This document shows, one piece after another, positions 26,618 through 35,498 of a stretch of 64,000 nucleotides of DNA; positions within the stretch are counted from its first letter, which is position 1; the number at the start of each line of letters is the position of its first letter. The notes under the pieces are model-generated. The model was not told the DNA's origin. It did not search any database and saw only the letters and a list, made by a program, of their open reading frames with translations. The position numbers and the translations under genes were made by a program. Origin of the DNA: Hyphomicrobiales bacterium (lineage in GTDB: Bacteria; Pseudomonadota; Alphaproteobacteria; Rhizobiales; Beijerinckiaceae); NCBI GenBank assembly GCA_930633525.1, contig CAKNFP010000001.1, positions 784,001 to 848,000 on the forward strand. The letters run 5' to 3'.

Positions 26618-27561
26618 CAGGACAGCCTCACGCGTGGGTCAACCACCGCATAGAGGATATCGACGATGAGATTGATGGAGAGATAGACGACGGCAAGGAA
26701 AAGCAGGCCACCCTGCAGGACAGGAAAGTCACGGGAGGCGATGGCGCCGACGATCAGGCGACCGATACCGGGTATGGAAAATACCTGTTCAATGATGACT
26801 GTGCCTCCGAGCAATGCGCCGGCGACGATGCCGATGACGGTGAGGATAGGGATCATGGCGTTCGGCAGGCCGTGGCGCAGCACGATGGCAAGGCGCGACA
26901 AGCCCTTGGCGTCGGCGGTGCGGATGAAATCCTGGTTCAGCGTTTCCAGCATCGAGGCCCGCGCCATGCGCGCGATGAACCCGACCTGTACCAGCCCGAG
27001 CGTCAGGGCCGGCAGGGTGATCGTCCGCAGCCAGCCCACGGGGTCGGTGGTGAATGGCGTGAAGCCGCCGCTCGGCAGCCAGCCCAGCGAAACCGCGAAG
27101 ACGAGCACCATGACGAGGCCCAGCCAGAAGTCCGGAATGGACAGCCCGAGCAGCGCCGTCGTCATCAGCGCCTGATCCGGCCAGCGATTGTGGTAGACAG
27201 CGGCAACGACACCCGCGGCTATGCCGGCGACAATCGCGATCACCAGAGCAACACCGGCAAGGGCGAGGGTGACGGGCAGCCGCTCCAGAAGAGCGCTCAT
27301 GACCGATCTGTTGAGGAGGATGGATTGCCCGAGGTCGCCGCTCAGCACGCGCCCGTACCACTCCATCATCTGCAGCGGGAGAGGCTTGTCGAGCCCGAGC
27401 GCCGTGCGCAGCTTGGCGATCTGCTCAGGCGTTGCGGAGGCGTCCAGGAAGGCGGCCGCGGTGTCGCCCGGCACGAGCCAGATCAGGGCGAACGACATCA
27501 GCGAGACGAGCGCGAGAACGAGGAACGCTCCCGCAAGCCGCCGAATGAGAAAAGCTGTCAT
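26617..27561 (-). CDS. Dipeptide/oligopeptide-type ABC permease (DppB-like)
   Basis: The 314-residue protein starts with the DppB N-terminal segment (FLIRRLAGAFLVLALVSLMS), has six membrane segments and the family loop near residue 200 (MLETLNQDFIRTADAKGLSR). It lies between the binding protein and the DppC-like permease in the usual order. Since ATPases are absent nearby, it must use ATPase subunits encoded elsewhere. Confidence 0.93.
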   Translation of the reverse strand: MTAFLIRRLAGAFLVLALVSLMSFALIWLVPGDTAAAFLDASATPEQIAKLRTALGLDKPLPLQMMEWYGRVLSGDLGQSILLNRSVMSALLERLPVTLALAGVALVIAIVAGIAAGVVAAVYHNRWPDQALMTTALLGLSIPDFWLGLVMVLVFAVSLGWLPSGGFTPFTTDPVGWLRTITLPALTLGLVQVGFIARMARASMLETLNQDFIRTADAKGLSRLAIVLRHGLPNAMIPILTVIGIVAGALLGGTVIIEQVFSIPGIGRLIVGAIASRDFPVLQGGLLFLAVVYLSINLIVDILYAVVDPRVRLS

Positions 27562-27951
27562 GGCATGCTCATAGTCGGTGTGGCATCCCGTGCCACAATC
27601 TTAGGGCCAGTCGATATTCGTGCCGCAAGCATGCGTTCTCCATCTGGCCACCCCCATGACTGGAATGGGCACAAGAACCACTTGGTGTCATCCCGGAAGC
27701 CGCGCTGAACTCGGGTGTTGGCGAGTTCAGTCATCTTGGATCAACAAGTCGGGTAGACCCAACTTGTGCGGCTGTCCGGGATCCAGAAACGCTGGTGCCT
27801 CGGCTATACGACGCGGTGTTCGAAGCCAGTGCCCATTCGGAAAGTGCATCGGCCCTGGATCCCGGGCTCATCGCTGCGCGATGCCCCGGGTTCATCGTCG
27901 TGCGATGAACCCGGGATGACAGGCGCGGGTTATTCCTGAATGTCGAGGTGG
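27562..27951. repeat. Gene-free stretch with palindromic dispersed repeat
   Basis: No gene is supported. A repeat unit at 27857-27920 reads GGATCCCGGGCTCATCGCTG then CGCGATGCCCCGGGTTCATC, GTCGTGCGATGAACCCGGGA and TGAC; the ends GGATCCCGGG and CCCGGGATGAC pair, and the inner part forms a second hairpin. The outer 27687-27790 part has GTCATCCCGG and GTCCGGGATCC in opposite orientation. It separates the binding protein gene from its permeases and may hold down their expression relative to the binding protein. Confidence 0.6.
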
Positions 27952-29490
27952 CTACGGCTCCAGCCAGACACCCCACATCCGCGGGATGCGGTAAGGCTTG
28001 AAGTTCTTGAGTTTCGAGGTGCTCGCCTGGAACACACCGTAGTTTCCGGCCTTCATGGCGACCGCGTTGTCGTACATATGGGCCTGGAACTTGTCGAAGA
28101 TGGCCTTACGCTTACCTTCGTCCATTTCGGCGTTGAAGGCGACTGCAAGTTCATCGATGACGGGATCTTTCGCCTGCTGCGAGAGGCCGTTGACCCACGG
28201 CGCCATCACGGAGCCGGGTCCTTCATAGGGCTCGATGCCGAACCCGTGAGTCCAGAAGGTCCAACCTTGCGGTGTGAAGCCCATCTTTGACACGGTCGGC
28301 CAGTCGGCGACCGAGATGTCGACATTGACGCCGATATCCTTCAGGCGCTCCTGCAACACGGTGGCCGTGTCGATGTTTGCACGCAAATTGTCGACGATGA
28401 AGGTCAGCTTCTCTCCCTTATAGCCCGATTTCGCGAGCAGGGCCTTGGCAGCTTCAAGGTCACCCTTGTTATACTTGTCGCTGCCGGCAGTTGTATAGAA
28501 GGCCGAGCCCGGATAGAGCCAGCTCGGATCCATCTGGTAGATATCAGAGTAGGCAATACTCATGATATCTTCCATATTGAGGGCCGCCTGTACGGCCAGC
28601 CGGAAGTTCTTGTCGTTGCCCGGTGCCGCGCCCTGGTTGAACTTGATCACCTGCAGGCCGAACGGCACCACTTTTTCGACCGTGAAGCGCTTGTCTTCCG
28701 CAAGGCGCTTCGCCGTCGGGCCATCGACCGTCTCGTTGAACTGGATCTCACCCGACTCGAGCGCGGCCGTCCGCGCGCCGGCCTCCGGCATGAAGCGGAA
28801 GGTGACGGTATCGAGGAAGGCCTCCTTCTTGCCAGCGAAGCCATCGCGCCCTGTTCCCTTGGGATTCGGGCTATAGCCGTCATAACGCGCGATCTTTACA
28901 TGGCTGTCGGGCTTGTATTCGACGAACTTGTACGGACCTGTGCCGATAATCTCGATCTTGCCGGCTTCCTTGGCCGCTTCACTGGCGGGATAAATGGCGA
29001 TCGGCGCGCGTGGCGAGGAGAGATTGTCCAGGAACGTGGCCTGAACATTCTTCAGCGTGATGGTGACCTCGTGCGGCCCCGTCGCCTTGATGCTCTCGAT
29101 CGCCGAGACAAGCGCGGGCGACGCGCCGATCTTGCGGTAGCGCTCGATGGACGCCACGACGTCGTTGGCATCGAGTTCCTTGCCATTGTGGAACTTCACG
29201 CCCTTGCGGATGGGGAAGACATAGGTCTTGCCATCGGGAGAAATGGTCACTCCCTCCGCGAGTTCGGGAACCGGCTTGGCGTTCTCGTCACGCGCATAAA
29301 GCGTTTCGAAGATATGCAAGGTTACGTTACGTGCCGCCTGCGCCGATGTTATCTGCGCATCAAGTGATGGCGGCGCCTGGCTGATGCCGATGACGATGTC
29401 GCCACCCTTCGTCTGTGCAACCGCCATCGTCTGGAAAGACATGAGCATGGCCGCGACCGCGGCTGCTCCGAGAATGCTTCGCCTTCTCAT
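27952..29490 (-). CDS. Dipeptide-type periplasmic substrate-binding protein (SBP_bac_5)
   Basis: The 512-residue protein has a signal sequence (MRRRSILGAAAVAAMLMSFQ...AVA-QT) cut near residue 25 and the family 5 binding protein layout (GGDIVIGISQAPPSLDAQIT, ELAEGVTISPDGKTYVFPIR, GVKFHNGKELDANDVVASIE). Length is normal. It precedes DppB- and DppC-like permeases in the same operon with a 390-base gap filled by repeats. Ligands of this family are peptides, opines, nickel or other compounds; the gene set suggests a peptide- or amide-like compound. Confidence 0.93.
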   Translation of the reverse strand: MRRRSILGAAAVAAMLMSFQTMAVAQTKGGDIVIGISQAPPSLDAQITSAQAARNVTLHIFETLYARDENAKPVPELAEGVTISPDGKTYVFPIRKGVKFHNGKELDANDVVASIERYRKIGASPALVSAIESIKATGPHEVTITLKNVQATFLDNLSSPRAPIAIYPASEAAKEAGKIEIIGTGPYKFVEYKPDSHVKIARYDGYSPNPKGTGRDGFAGKKEAFLDTVTFRFMPEAGARTAALESGEIQFNETVDGPTAKRLAEDKRFTVEKVVPFGLQVIKFNQGAAPGNDKNFRLAVQAALNMEDIMSIAYSDIYQMDPSWLYPGSAFYTTAGSDKYNKGDLEAAKALLAKSGYKGEKLTFIVDNLRANIDTATVLQERLKDIGVNVDISVADWPTVSKMGFTPQGWTFWTHGFGIEPYEGPGSVMAPWVNGLSQQAKDPVIDELAVAFNAEMDEGKRKAIFDKFQAHMYDNAVAMKAGNYGVFQASTSKLKNFKPYRIPRMWGVWLEP

Positions 29491-29530
29491 ATTTCTGTTC
29501 CCCTTCTGGTCGTATTTTTGCGCGATGACA

Positions 29531-30568
29531 TCAAGCTGCTGCGCGGACTTCGTCGTAATCCTCCATTAGGACCGCCACCGCATCACCCCGCTGTACGCGG
29601 CCTGGCCCAGCCGACATCCACAAGACACCGTCGAGCTTGTAGCGGACCTCGATGGGAGCCCGGTCAATATCCTCGACGAAATGCAGGAGGCCGGCGAGGT
29701 CGCCGGCTTTGCAGGCGTCGCCCACGACATGGCGCGGCTCGAAAAGCCCGTTTGCCGGGGCAAAGCTGTAGCCGGCCGCGTCGCGGACCATCATGTGGCG
29801 GGTCCTTGGCGAGCCGTCGCGCTGGCGGGTGTCCGGTTGACCGTCCATGAGTTCGAAATGCTTGAGAATGTTGGTAAGCGCACGGTCGGCGATACGCACG
29901 CCCTCAACATTCACGCGTCCCCAGCCGCCGAGCTCCGTGCCGAGCGAAAGGATACCGCGCCGCTCCACCGACGAAGTGAGGGTCGCACCTTCATCAACGC
30001 CCCAGAACACCACGTTGTACGGGGCGCCGAAAGCCGATGCCGCCGCCATGGTGCGGTCGCGGAGCGCGCCGTCCTTTACATAATGCATGTTGGTGGACAA
30101 GGCCGAGTCGCCCGAATGCCCCGCCGTGTGCAAGTCAACCGAGATATCGACATGAGGAAGAATGATCGAATCCACGAAATGCGCAAGCATTTCCGAGAAT
30201 GTTCCACGCGGATTACCGGGAAAGCATCGGTTCATGTCGCGATTATCCACAGGTGATAATCGTGTATCATTCATGACGGCCGGAATATTGAGCGCCGGAA
30301 TCATGATGACGCGGCCCTGAATAGTTCTGGGATCGAGTGAGCGCGCCAACCGGGAGACGGCTATCTGGCCTTCGTACTCATCGCCATGGACGCCGCCTGT
30401 GAACAGCACGGTCGGCCCCGAGCCGTTCTTGACGGATACGATCGGGATTTCGACAGTGCCCCACCCGGAGGTATTCCGTGAAAGCGGCGCCCTCAGGTAG
30501 CCCGCCTGTTTTCCAGATGCGTCGAGATCAATGTCACATCGAATGCGGCTTTCAGTGGAAGTCCCCAC
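29531..30568 (-). CDS. Succinylglutamate desuccinylase/aspartoacylase-family deacylase
   Basis: The 345-residue protein has the zinc motif HGDEYEG in TGGVHGDEYEGQIA near residue 60 and the third ligand in VDLHTAGH near residue 147. It is longer at the end than the paralogue at 14347 and contains an extra C-terminal region with APANGLFEPRHVVGDACKAG similar to the lipoyl-like tail of this group. It is the first gene of the leftward operon with the dipeptide-type transporter and M81 gene. The GntR operator palindrome lies just upstream. Its substrate is probably an N-acylated or amide compound. Confidence 0.9.
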   Translation of the reverse strand: MGTSTESRIRCDIDLDASGKQAGYLRAPLSRNTSGWGTVEIPIVSVKNGSGPTVLFTGGVHGDEYEGQIAVSRLARSLDPRTIQGRVIMIPALNIPAVMNDTRLSPVDNRDMNRCFPGNPRGTFSEMLAHFVDSIILPHVDISVDLHTAGHSGDSALSTNMHYVKDGALRDRTMAAASAFGAPYNVVFWGVDEGATLTSSVERRGILSLGTELGGWGRVNVEGVRIADRALTNILKHFELMDGQPDTRQRDGSPRTRHMMVRDAAGYSFAPANGLFEPRHVVGDACKAGDLAGLLHFVEDIDRAPIEVRYKLDGVLWMSAGPGRVQRGDAVAVLMEDYDEVRAAA

Positions 30569-30589
30569 ATTGCCCTCCTTGCTCTTATA

Positions 30590-30617
30590 ATCGTATCATC
30601 GTATACGATACTACGAT
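30590..30617. promoter_or_regulatory. Nested 28-base palindrome, probable GntR operator
   Basis: A perfect 12-base palindrome ATCGTATACGAT at 30598-30609 is surrounded by the half-sites ATCGTA (30590-30595) and TACGAT (30612-30617), which share the same centre. It lies in the 91-base gap between the divergent deacylase and GntR genes, where it would cover both promoters. Confidence 0.75.
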
Positions 30618-30659
30618 AAGTCAAGTGAACTCATCGAGCACAGTGGTCGCCGGGGTACG

Positions 30660-31409
30660 ATGCAACATACGAGGACGAGCGCAGTAACAGAACCCATGCG
30701 TCCGGCTGACGCGGCCAATGCGGATTGGCAGCGGCTCCAGCCGCAGACTCTTGTGGATCTTGCCATCGAGGCGATCATTGCGGGAGCCTCCGCCGGCCTC
30801 ATCCTGCCGGGCGATCGCATTGTGGAAGCCGAACTCGCGCGCAAGCTCGGGGTGAGCCGCGTGCCCGTGCGCGAGGCGCTGCGGCTTCTCGAAAGCCAGG
30901 GCGTGGTTGTCAACGAGCCATACAAGGGCATCCGTCTGCGGCCCGTGACCAACGAGCGCGTGTCGGATCTCATCGAGGCGCGTATCGCGCTGGAGGCCAG
31001 TGCAACCGCCCGCGCCGTGTCCGGCGGGCGCAATCGCGGCGCGCATCTCGATTTGCTGCGCAACGCCGTCGGCGAGATGGAGTTGATGGCGGCCCGTGGC
31101 GATGCCTATGGCGTCGCAGTCGCCGATACCAAGTTCCATCGGGCGCTTTGTCTGTTGGGCGGCAACAGCGTGACGCTCGACCTGTGGGAAACGCTGGCCC
31201 GCCAGTTCACCATCATCTTCGGCCTCGCAACCTTCGGCAAGCCGATGTTCGGCGTGGTCGAGGAGCATCAGGAACTGCTTGCGATCTTCGAAGCTGGCGA
31301 CATCGCGGCGATCAGCTCGACACTGGATGACCATATCACCGTGATGAACCACGCCATGGATTATGAGGCGATCATCGCCCGCCGGCGTGCCGAGAGGGAA
31401 GAACAGTGA
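30660..31409 (+). CDS. GntR-family transcriptional regulator (FadR/FCD group)
   Basis: The 249-residue product has a winged helix at residues 30-95 (GDRIVEAELARKLGVSRVPV and REALRLLESQGVVV) and an all-helical C-terminal FCD-like effector domain (RIALEASATARAVSG, DTKFHRALCLLGG, VVEEHQELLAIFEAGD). Metal-ligand aspartate and histidines of FCD proteins are present. It overlaps the enolase-superfamily gene by four bases and diverges from the deacylase operon, so it probably controls both. Confidence 0.93.
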   Translation: MQHTRTSAVTEPMRPADAANADWQRLQPQTLVDLAIEAIIAGASAGLILPGDRIVEAELARKLGVSRVPVREALRLLESQGVVVNEPYKGIRLRPVTNERVSDLIEARIALEASATARAVSGGRNRGAHLDLLRNAVGEMELMAARGDAYGVAVADTKFHRALCLLGGNSVTLDLWETLARQFTIIFGLATFGKPMFGVVEEHQELLAIFEAGDIAAISSTLDDHITVMNHAMDYEAIIARRRAEREEQ

Positions 31410-32620
31410 CCAACAGGGAGATGTCTCGTTCCATGCCCGTGCCTTCCACACCTGCAGCGCGCCCGGCGGCCTTGCCGCCTTTCCGGATCACCCGCATAGA
31501 GGCCGCCCCCCTGTTCGGCGAGAGCCCGAAAGGCGGCTGGTCGGCTGAGATACGGCCGGACGACTCGATCCATGCGATCATTGCGGTCCATACCGATCAG
31601 GGCGTGACGGGCTACGGCAGTTCCTTCACGGATGGCCGCCTTGTGCAGGCGGGCCTCAAGGTGCTGGAACCGCTGTTCCTCGGCGAGGATGCGCTTTCCC
31701 CCGAATTCGTCGCCGAGAAGCTGCATCAGAATACGTTCTGGATGGGACGTGGCGGCACGCTGACGCACACCATCAGCGGCATCGACATCGCGCTGTGGGA
31801 CATTCTTGGCCAGGCGACGGGCCTCAGCGTCGGTCGCCTCCTTGGCGGCAGCTATCGGCGGCGTGTGCAGCCCTATTGCTCGCTGCTGATGGAAGAGCCC
31901 GCCGTAATGCGCGACGTCATCACGAGCTACCGCGAGAAGGGCTTCACTGCCTTCAAGATCGGCTGGGGTCCCTTCGGCCGGGCGCTCGATACACGCCTCG
32001 ACGAAGCGATCGTCCGGGCCGCGCGCGAGGCGGCCGGCGACAAGGCCAAGCTCTTCGTGGACGCCGGCGCCAGCGACGCGCAATGGCCGCACGGTTTCAA
32101 ATGGGCGAAGCGGACAGCCGAGATGCTGGCGCAGTTCGATGTGGGCTGGTTCGAGGAACCGGTGCGCCCGGACGCGATCGACGACTATTGGGAACTGCGC
32201 CGGTGCTCGCCGGTGCCGATCGCCGGTTGCGAGGTCATCACGCGGCGCCAGGCTTTCATACCGTGGCTCACGCGCGGCGCCATTGACATCGTGCAGCCTG
32301 ACGTCACCAAGGTCGGCGGCATCTCCGAACAGCGCCGCATTGCCTGGATGGCGGATGATTTCGGCGTCAAATACATCGGCCATGGCTGGAACACAGCTCT
32401 TGGTCTTGCCGCGGACCTGCAGATGGCTTCGGCATTCTCCAGCGCCGACCTTGTCGAGTTCATTGGTGGCAGCCCTTATGTCGACGGCATCCTCGCCGAG
32501 CCCTTCGTGCTCGATGCGGAGGGCTGGCTGACGATCCCCGAGCTGCCCGGCCTTGGCGTCACTATCGATCGCGAGAAGCTCAGCCGGTATACACCGGACG
32601 TGCAGCCATTGTTTACCTGA
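31406..32620 (+). CDS. Mandelate racemase/muconate lactonizing-family enzyme
   Basis: The 404-residue protein belongs to the enolase superfamily. It has the catalytic lysine in FTAFKIGWGPFG near residue 188, metal ligands LFVDAGASD near 215, WFEEP near 251 and CEVITRRQ near 278, the aspartate of QPDVTKVGG near 298 and the histidine of YIGHGWNT near 325. The start overlaps the GntR gene. It shares the KxGWGPxG motif with the paralogue at 23013-24191, so the two enzymes may act on related compounds in one pathway under the same regulator. A hairpin at 32628-32651 follows. Confidence 0.92.
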   Translation: MTNREMSRSMPVPSTPAARPAALPPFRITRIEAAPLFGESPKGGWSAEIRPDDSIHAIIAVHTDQGVTGYGSSFTDGRLVQAGLKVLEPLFLGEDALSPEFVAEKLHQNTFWMGRGGTLTHTISGIDIALWDILGQATGLSVGRLLGGSYRRRVQPYCSLLMEEPAVMRDVITSYREKGFTAFKIGWGPFGRALDTRLDEAIVRAAREAAGDKAKLFVDAGASDAQWPHGFKWAKRTAEMLAQFDVGWFEEPVRPDAIDDYWELRRCSPVPIAGCEVITRRQAFIPWLTRGAIDIVQPDVTKVGGISEQRRIAWMADDFGVKYIGHGWNTALGLAADLQMASAFSSADLVEFIGGSPYVDGILAEPFVLDAEGWLTIPELPGLGVTIDREKLSRYTPDVQPLFT

Positions 32621-32627
32621 AATGAAG

Positions 32628-32651
32628 ACGGCGGGACTGATGCCCCGCCGT
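32628..32651 (+). terminator. Hairpin after the GntR-enolase-superfamily operon
   Basis: ACGGCGGG at 32628-32635 pairs with CCCGCCGT at 32644-32651 across an eight-base loop. The following bases are pyrimidine-rich (TCCACTTCC), so it is a plausible terminator without a clean T run. Confidence 0.5.
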
Positions 32652-32868
32652 TCCACTTCCGATGAGCGCGCTGAAGTCGCGCCGGACAAGTGTATCTCCA
32701 TAAAAACGACGGTCACTCTGGCTGGCGTCTGTTAACCATTGTGGCGAGCTGCCTGTTCAGGCGCATAATATTGCATCCGGCGCAGTTTTCCTGCTGCACG
32801 TGCTGTCATGTTCTGCCACTACTGTCTCGTTGGTTCCCACAGGGAATTTAGCGGGCAGGGGCGGACAT

Positions 32869-35442
32869 ATGGCGACTTCAGATGGTGGCGTGATCGATTT
32901 GACAACGCCAGCGGGTATTCTCGCGGTCGAACAGGTGGCGCGGCTTTACAACGTCTATGTCGGGCGTGATCCGGATGCCGCCGGGCTTTCGTTCTGGATG
33001 GATCTGTACGACGATGGAACGTCGATCGACGCCATTTCCAACGCCTTTTTCGAAAGCGCCGAATTCCAGCAGCAGCATCCGGGCGTCGACACGGACAACA
33101 CGGTTTTCCTGACAGCGCTCTACCAGAATACATTCGGCCGCGCGCCGGATCAGGCAGGGCTCACCTTCTGGCTGAACGCGATGCAGTCTGGCATGCCCGC
33201 ATCGCAGGTGGGTGTCGCCTTTGCCTCTTCTTCGGAAGCAGCGAGCGTGTCGGCTGCCCTCGGCACGATGACGCTGAGCGACATTAATGCCGACCGCATC
33301 CCCGACCTCGTCATCGGTTCGGCCGCCGGTCCACTCTCCTACGTCACCGTGTTCGACGGCAACAACGGTGCCGTGCTGCAGACGTGGCTGCCGTTCGGCG
33401 CCGATAACGTCGACGGCGTCGAGGTTGCCAGCGGCGATGTCGACGGTGACGGCTTCGACGACATCATCGCCGTTTCGCCCGGCGCGAACGGCGGTGGTCA
33501 GGTGCAGGTGCTGTTCGGCGGTGCCGACTATGCCTATACGGGCTCGTCGTATAGCGCGCCCAACCTGACCTTCACGTCCTTTGCCGCGTTCTCCGGCACA
33601 TATGGCGGCGGCATGAAGGTCGCCGTGCGCGACCTCAATGGCGACGGCCGCGCGGAAATCCTCCTCACCCAGACAGACCCGGCTTCAGGCGGGACATCGC
33701 CGGTTCAGCTTCTGCAGCTCGATGCAGGCCGCACCGGCGCCCCGACGGACGTGACCCCCAGCGGCCTTCTCGGGGACTGGTACGTGGCCGGCCATGGCCT
33801 GTCCGCCGCCATGGGCGATACGGACGGCAATGGATATGGCGAGATCATTCTGGGCGATCTCTCGGGCGCCAATCTCGTCGTCGCCACCATCAATCCAGAG
33901 GATCTGTCCGTCGTCGGCACGCGCGTGCTTCAGCCGTACGGCAGTGACTTCACGGGCGGCGTCATCGCGACCGCGATCAGCGCGCAGCAGACGATCATCC
34001 AGTATCCGAACGGGCTTAGCGCCTCGATGCTCGAACAGTGGGCCCTGCCGAATATCGGGCCGACGGACGCCCTTCTGCGCGGGGCCGGCGTGCCCGGAGC
34101 GCTCATCGTCCAAACGAATAGTCCGGATGCCAACCCACTGGAGATCCTGGCCGACGACAGCACGCGGTCCATAGCCTGGGACGGCTCGAGCGCGCCGGTT
34201 TTCGCCGGCGGCGGTGTGCTGTTCCCGCAGCCGCCCGCCGACTCCGGCGCTAACCCGGTTCTTCCCGGCGGCTCGGCCTCTCCCATTCTCATCACCGGTG
34301 GTTTTGGGGGAACCGAAGTGTCACTCATGCGCTATGACAGCACGAGTGGTGCCTGGGTCGCGATCGACAATTCAAGCAACGTGGTCGATGGGGAGACAGC
34401 CTGGACCAACCCATGGGGACCTGGATCTGTCGAGCAGTCGTCCTCCACCCGTACCAAATATGGTCTCGTCGAGGTCTCCCAGGTCTCGTACCATTCGCCT
34501 TATGTGGTGAGTTTCGGCTCAGTATCCGCGGATGAGCTTGCTTCGCTGACGTCCGACTTCCAGTCCCATTACCAGGGTGCCATCGCGGCCACCGAGGCCT
34601 GGAACGAGAAATTCATCACAGGCCCCACCGCCGACGTCAGCTCCTGGGGGCCGCTGCCTCCCGGCGCGTCGAACCCCGATGCCATGCCTTCGGATCTGTT
34701 CAATCCGAAATTCACGTTGCCAGAGGGAGCGACGGAGACGGTTCAGGAGCTGTTCCAGGCGCGGGTGATGGCGTCTGCCTTGATGAACTACGGCATCGCC
34801 TATGAGCATCATCACGCGCCGACCTGGTACGCCTACGAGCCCGGATCGGATGCGGCGATGCTGCCGCAGGTCGCATGGGGAGCCAGCGTATCGGGTTTCC
34901 ATACCCAAGGGATGGACTGCACCGACTTCACGAGCTGGTATTATAACTTTGCTTTTGGTTTCTGGATCAACTCGGACACCCAGATCCAAGCCAACCAGCT
35001 CACGGTCGATGTCGCCTGGCTTGGCCAGACGCTCACGGCGGAGCGCGTGGCGTTGGCCACAGACATTTACGGCGCGGACGGGCAGGCCACCGATGCCGAG
35101 ATCCAGGCCTATCTCGAGGCCACGCTGCAGCCCGGCGACATTCTCTATATCTCGCCGACCCCCGTGAATGGCGATCCGAGCCACGCCACGCCCGGCCAGG
35201 CGAGCCATGCCATCACCTGGATGGGCGACTATGCGCAGCTCGCCGGCGGCGGCGGCACCTTCATCATCGATTCGACCGGCAGCGAATCCTACGACAGCAA
35301 CGGTCAGTACTATCCCAATGGGGTCGAAATTCGGCAGTTCGATTCCGGGACATGGTATTTCAAGAACATCGTCGGTGTCACCCGCTGGCTGACCACCGAG
35401 AACGTCGATGCGCTCGCCGACGGGCTTGGCTTCTCGATCTGA
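32869..35442 (+). CDS. DUF4214 surface protein with FG-GAP repeats and papain-like C-terminal region
   Basis: The 857-residue product starts at the ATG at 32869 after GGCAGGGG. Residues 20-125 hold two DUF4214 units (VEQVARLYNVYVGRDPDAAG and LYQNTFGRAPDQAGLTFWLN). Residues 140-345 carry FG-GAP/VCBS-like repeats with calcium-type loops (GDVDGDGFDDII, RDLNGDGRAEIL, GDTDGNGYGEII). The C-terminal third has a cysteine in GMDCTDFTSWYY (Cys684) and a histidine in GQASHAITWMGD (His780), the order and context of an NlpC/P60 or related papain-fold amidase. No classical signal peptide is seen, so export by a type I system is possible. Domain calls before residue 345 are firm; the peptidase-like call is inference. 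Confidence 0.78.
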   Translation: MATSDGGVIDLTTPAGILAVEQVARLYNVYVGRDPDAAGLSFWMDLYDDGTSIDAISNAFFESAEFQQQHPGVDTDNTVFLTALYQNTFGRAPDQAGLTFWLNAMQSGMPASQVGVAFASSSEAASVSAALGTMTLSDINADRIPDLVIGSAAGPLSYVTVFDGNNGAVLQTWLPFGADNVDGVEVASGDVDGDGFDDIIAVSPGANGGGQVQVLFGGADYAYTGSSYSAPNLTFTSFAAFSGTYGGGMKVAVRDLNGDGRAEILLTQTDPASGGTSPVQLLQLDAGRTGAPTDVTPSGLLGDWYVAGHGLSAAMGDTDGNGYGEIILGDLSGANLVVATINPEDLSVVGTRVLQPYGSDFTGGVIATAISAQQTIIQYPNGLSASMLEQWALPNIGPTDALLRGAGVPGALIVQTNSPDANPLEILADDSTRSIAWDGSSAPVFAGGGVLFPQPPADSGANPVLPGGSASPILITGGFGGTEVSLMRYDSTSGAWVAIDNSSNVVDGETAWTNPWGPGSVEQSSSTRTKYGLVEVSQVSYHSPYVVSFGSVSADELASLTSDFQSHYQGAIAATEAWNEKFITGPTADVSSWGPLPPGASNPDAMPSDLFNPKFTLPEGATETVQELFQARVMASALMNYGIAYEHHHAPTWYAYEPGSDAAMLPQVAWGASVSGFHTQGMDCTDFTSWYYNFAFGFWINSDTQIQANQLTVDVAWLGQTLTAERVALATDIYGADGQATDAEIQAYLEATLQPGDILYISPTPVNGDPSHATPGQASHAITWMGDYAQLAGGGGTFIIDSTGSESYDSNGQYYPNGVEIRQFDSGTWYFKNIVGVTRWLTTENVDALADGLGFSI

Positions 35443-35462
35443 CGTCTTGGCCCCTGTTGGAA

Positions 35463-35498
35463 AGCCCGGCGAATCGATGATCCGCCGGGCTTTTTTTT
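35463..35498. terminator. Bidirectional terminator between DUF4214 and msrB genes
   Basis: AGCCCGGCG (35463-35471) pairs with CGCCGGGCT (35483-35491) and is followed by eight T residues (35491-35498). The T run overlaps the stop codon of msrB on the other strand, so the hairpin can stop the rightward transcript, while the leftward one reaches it just after its last codon. Confidence 0.88.
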
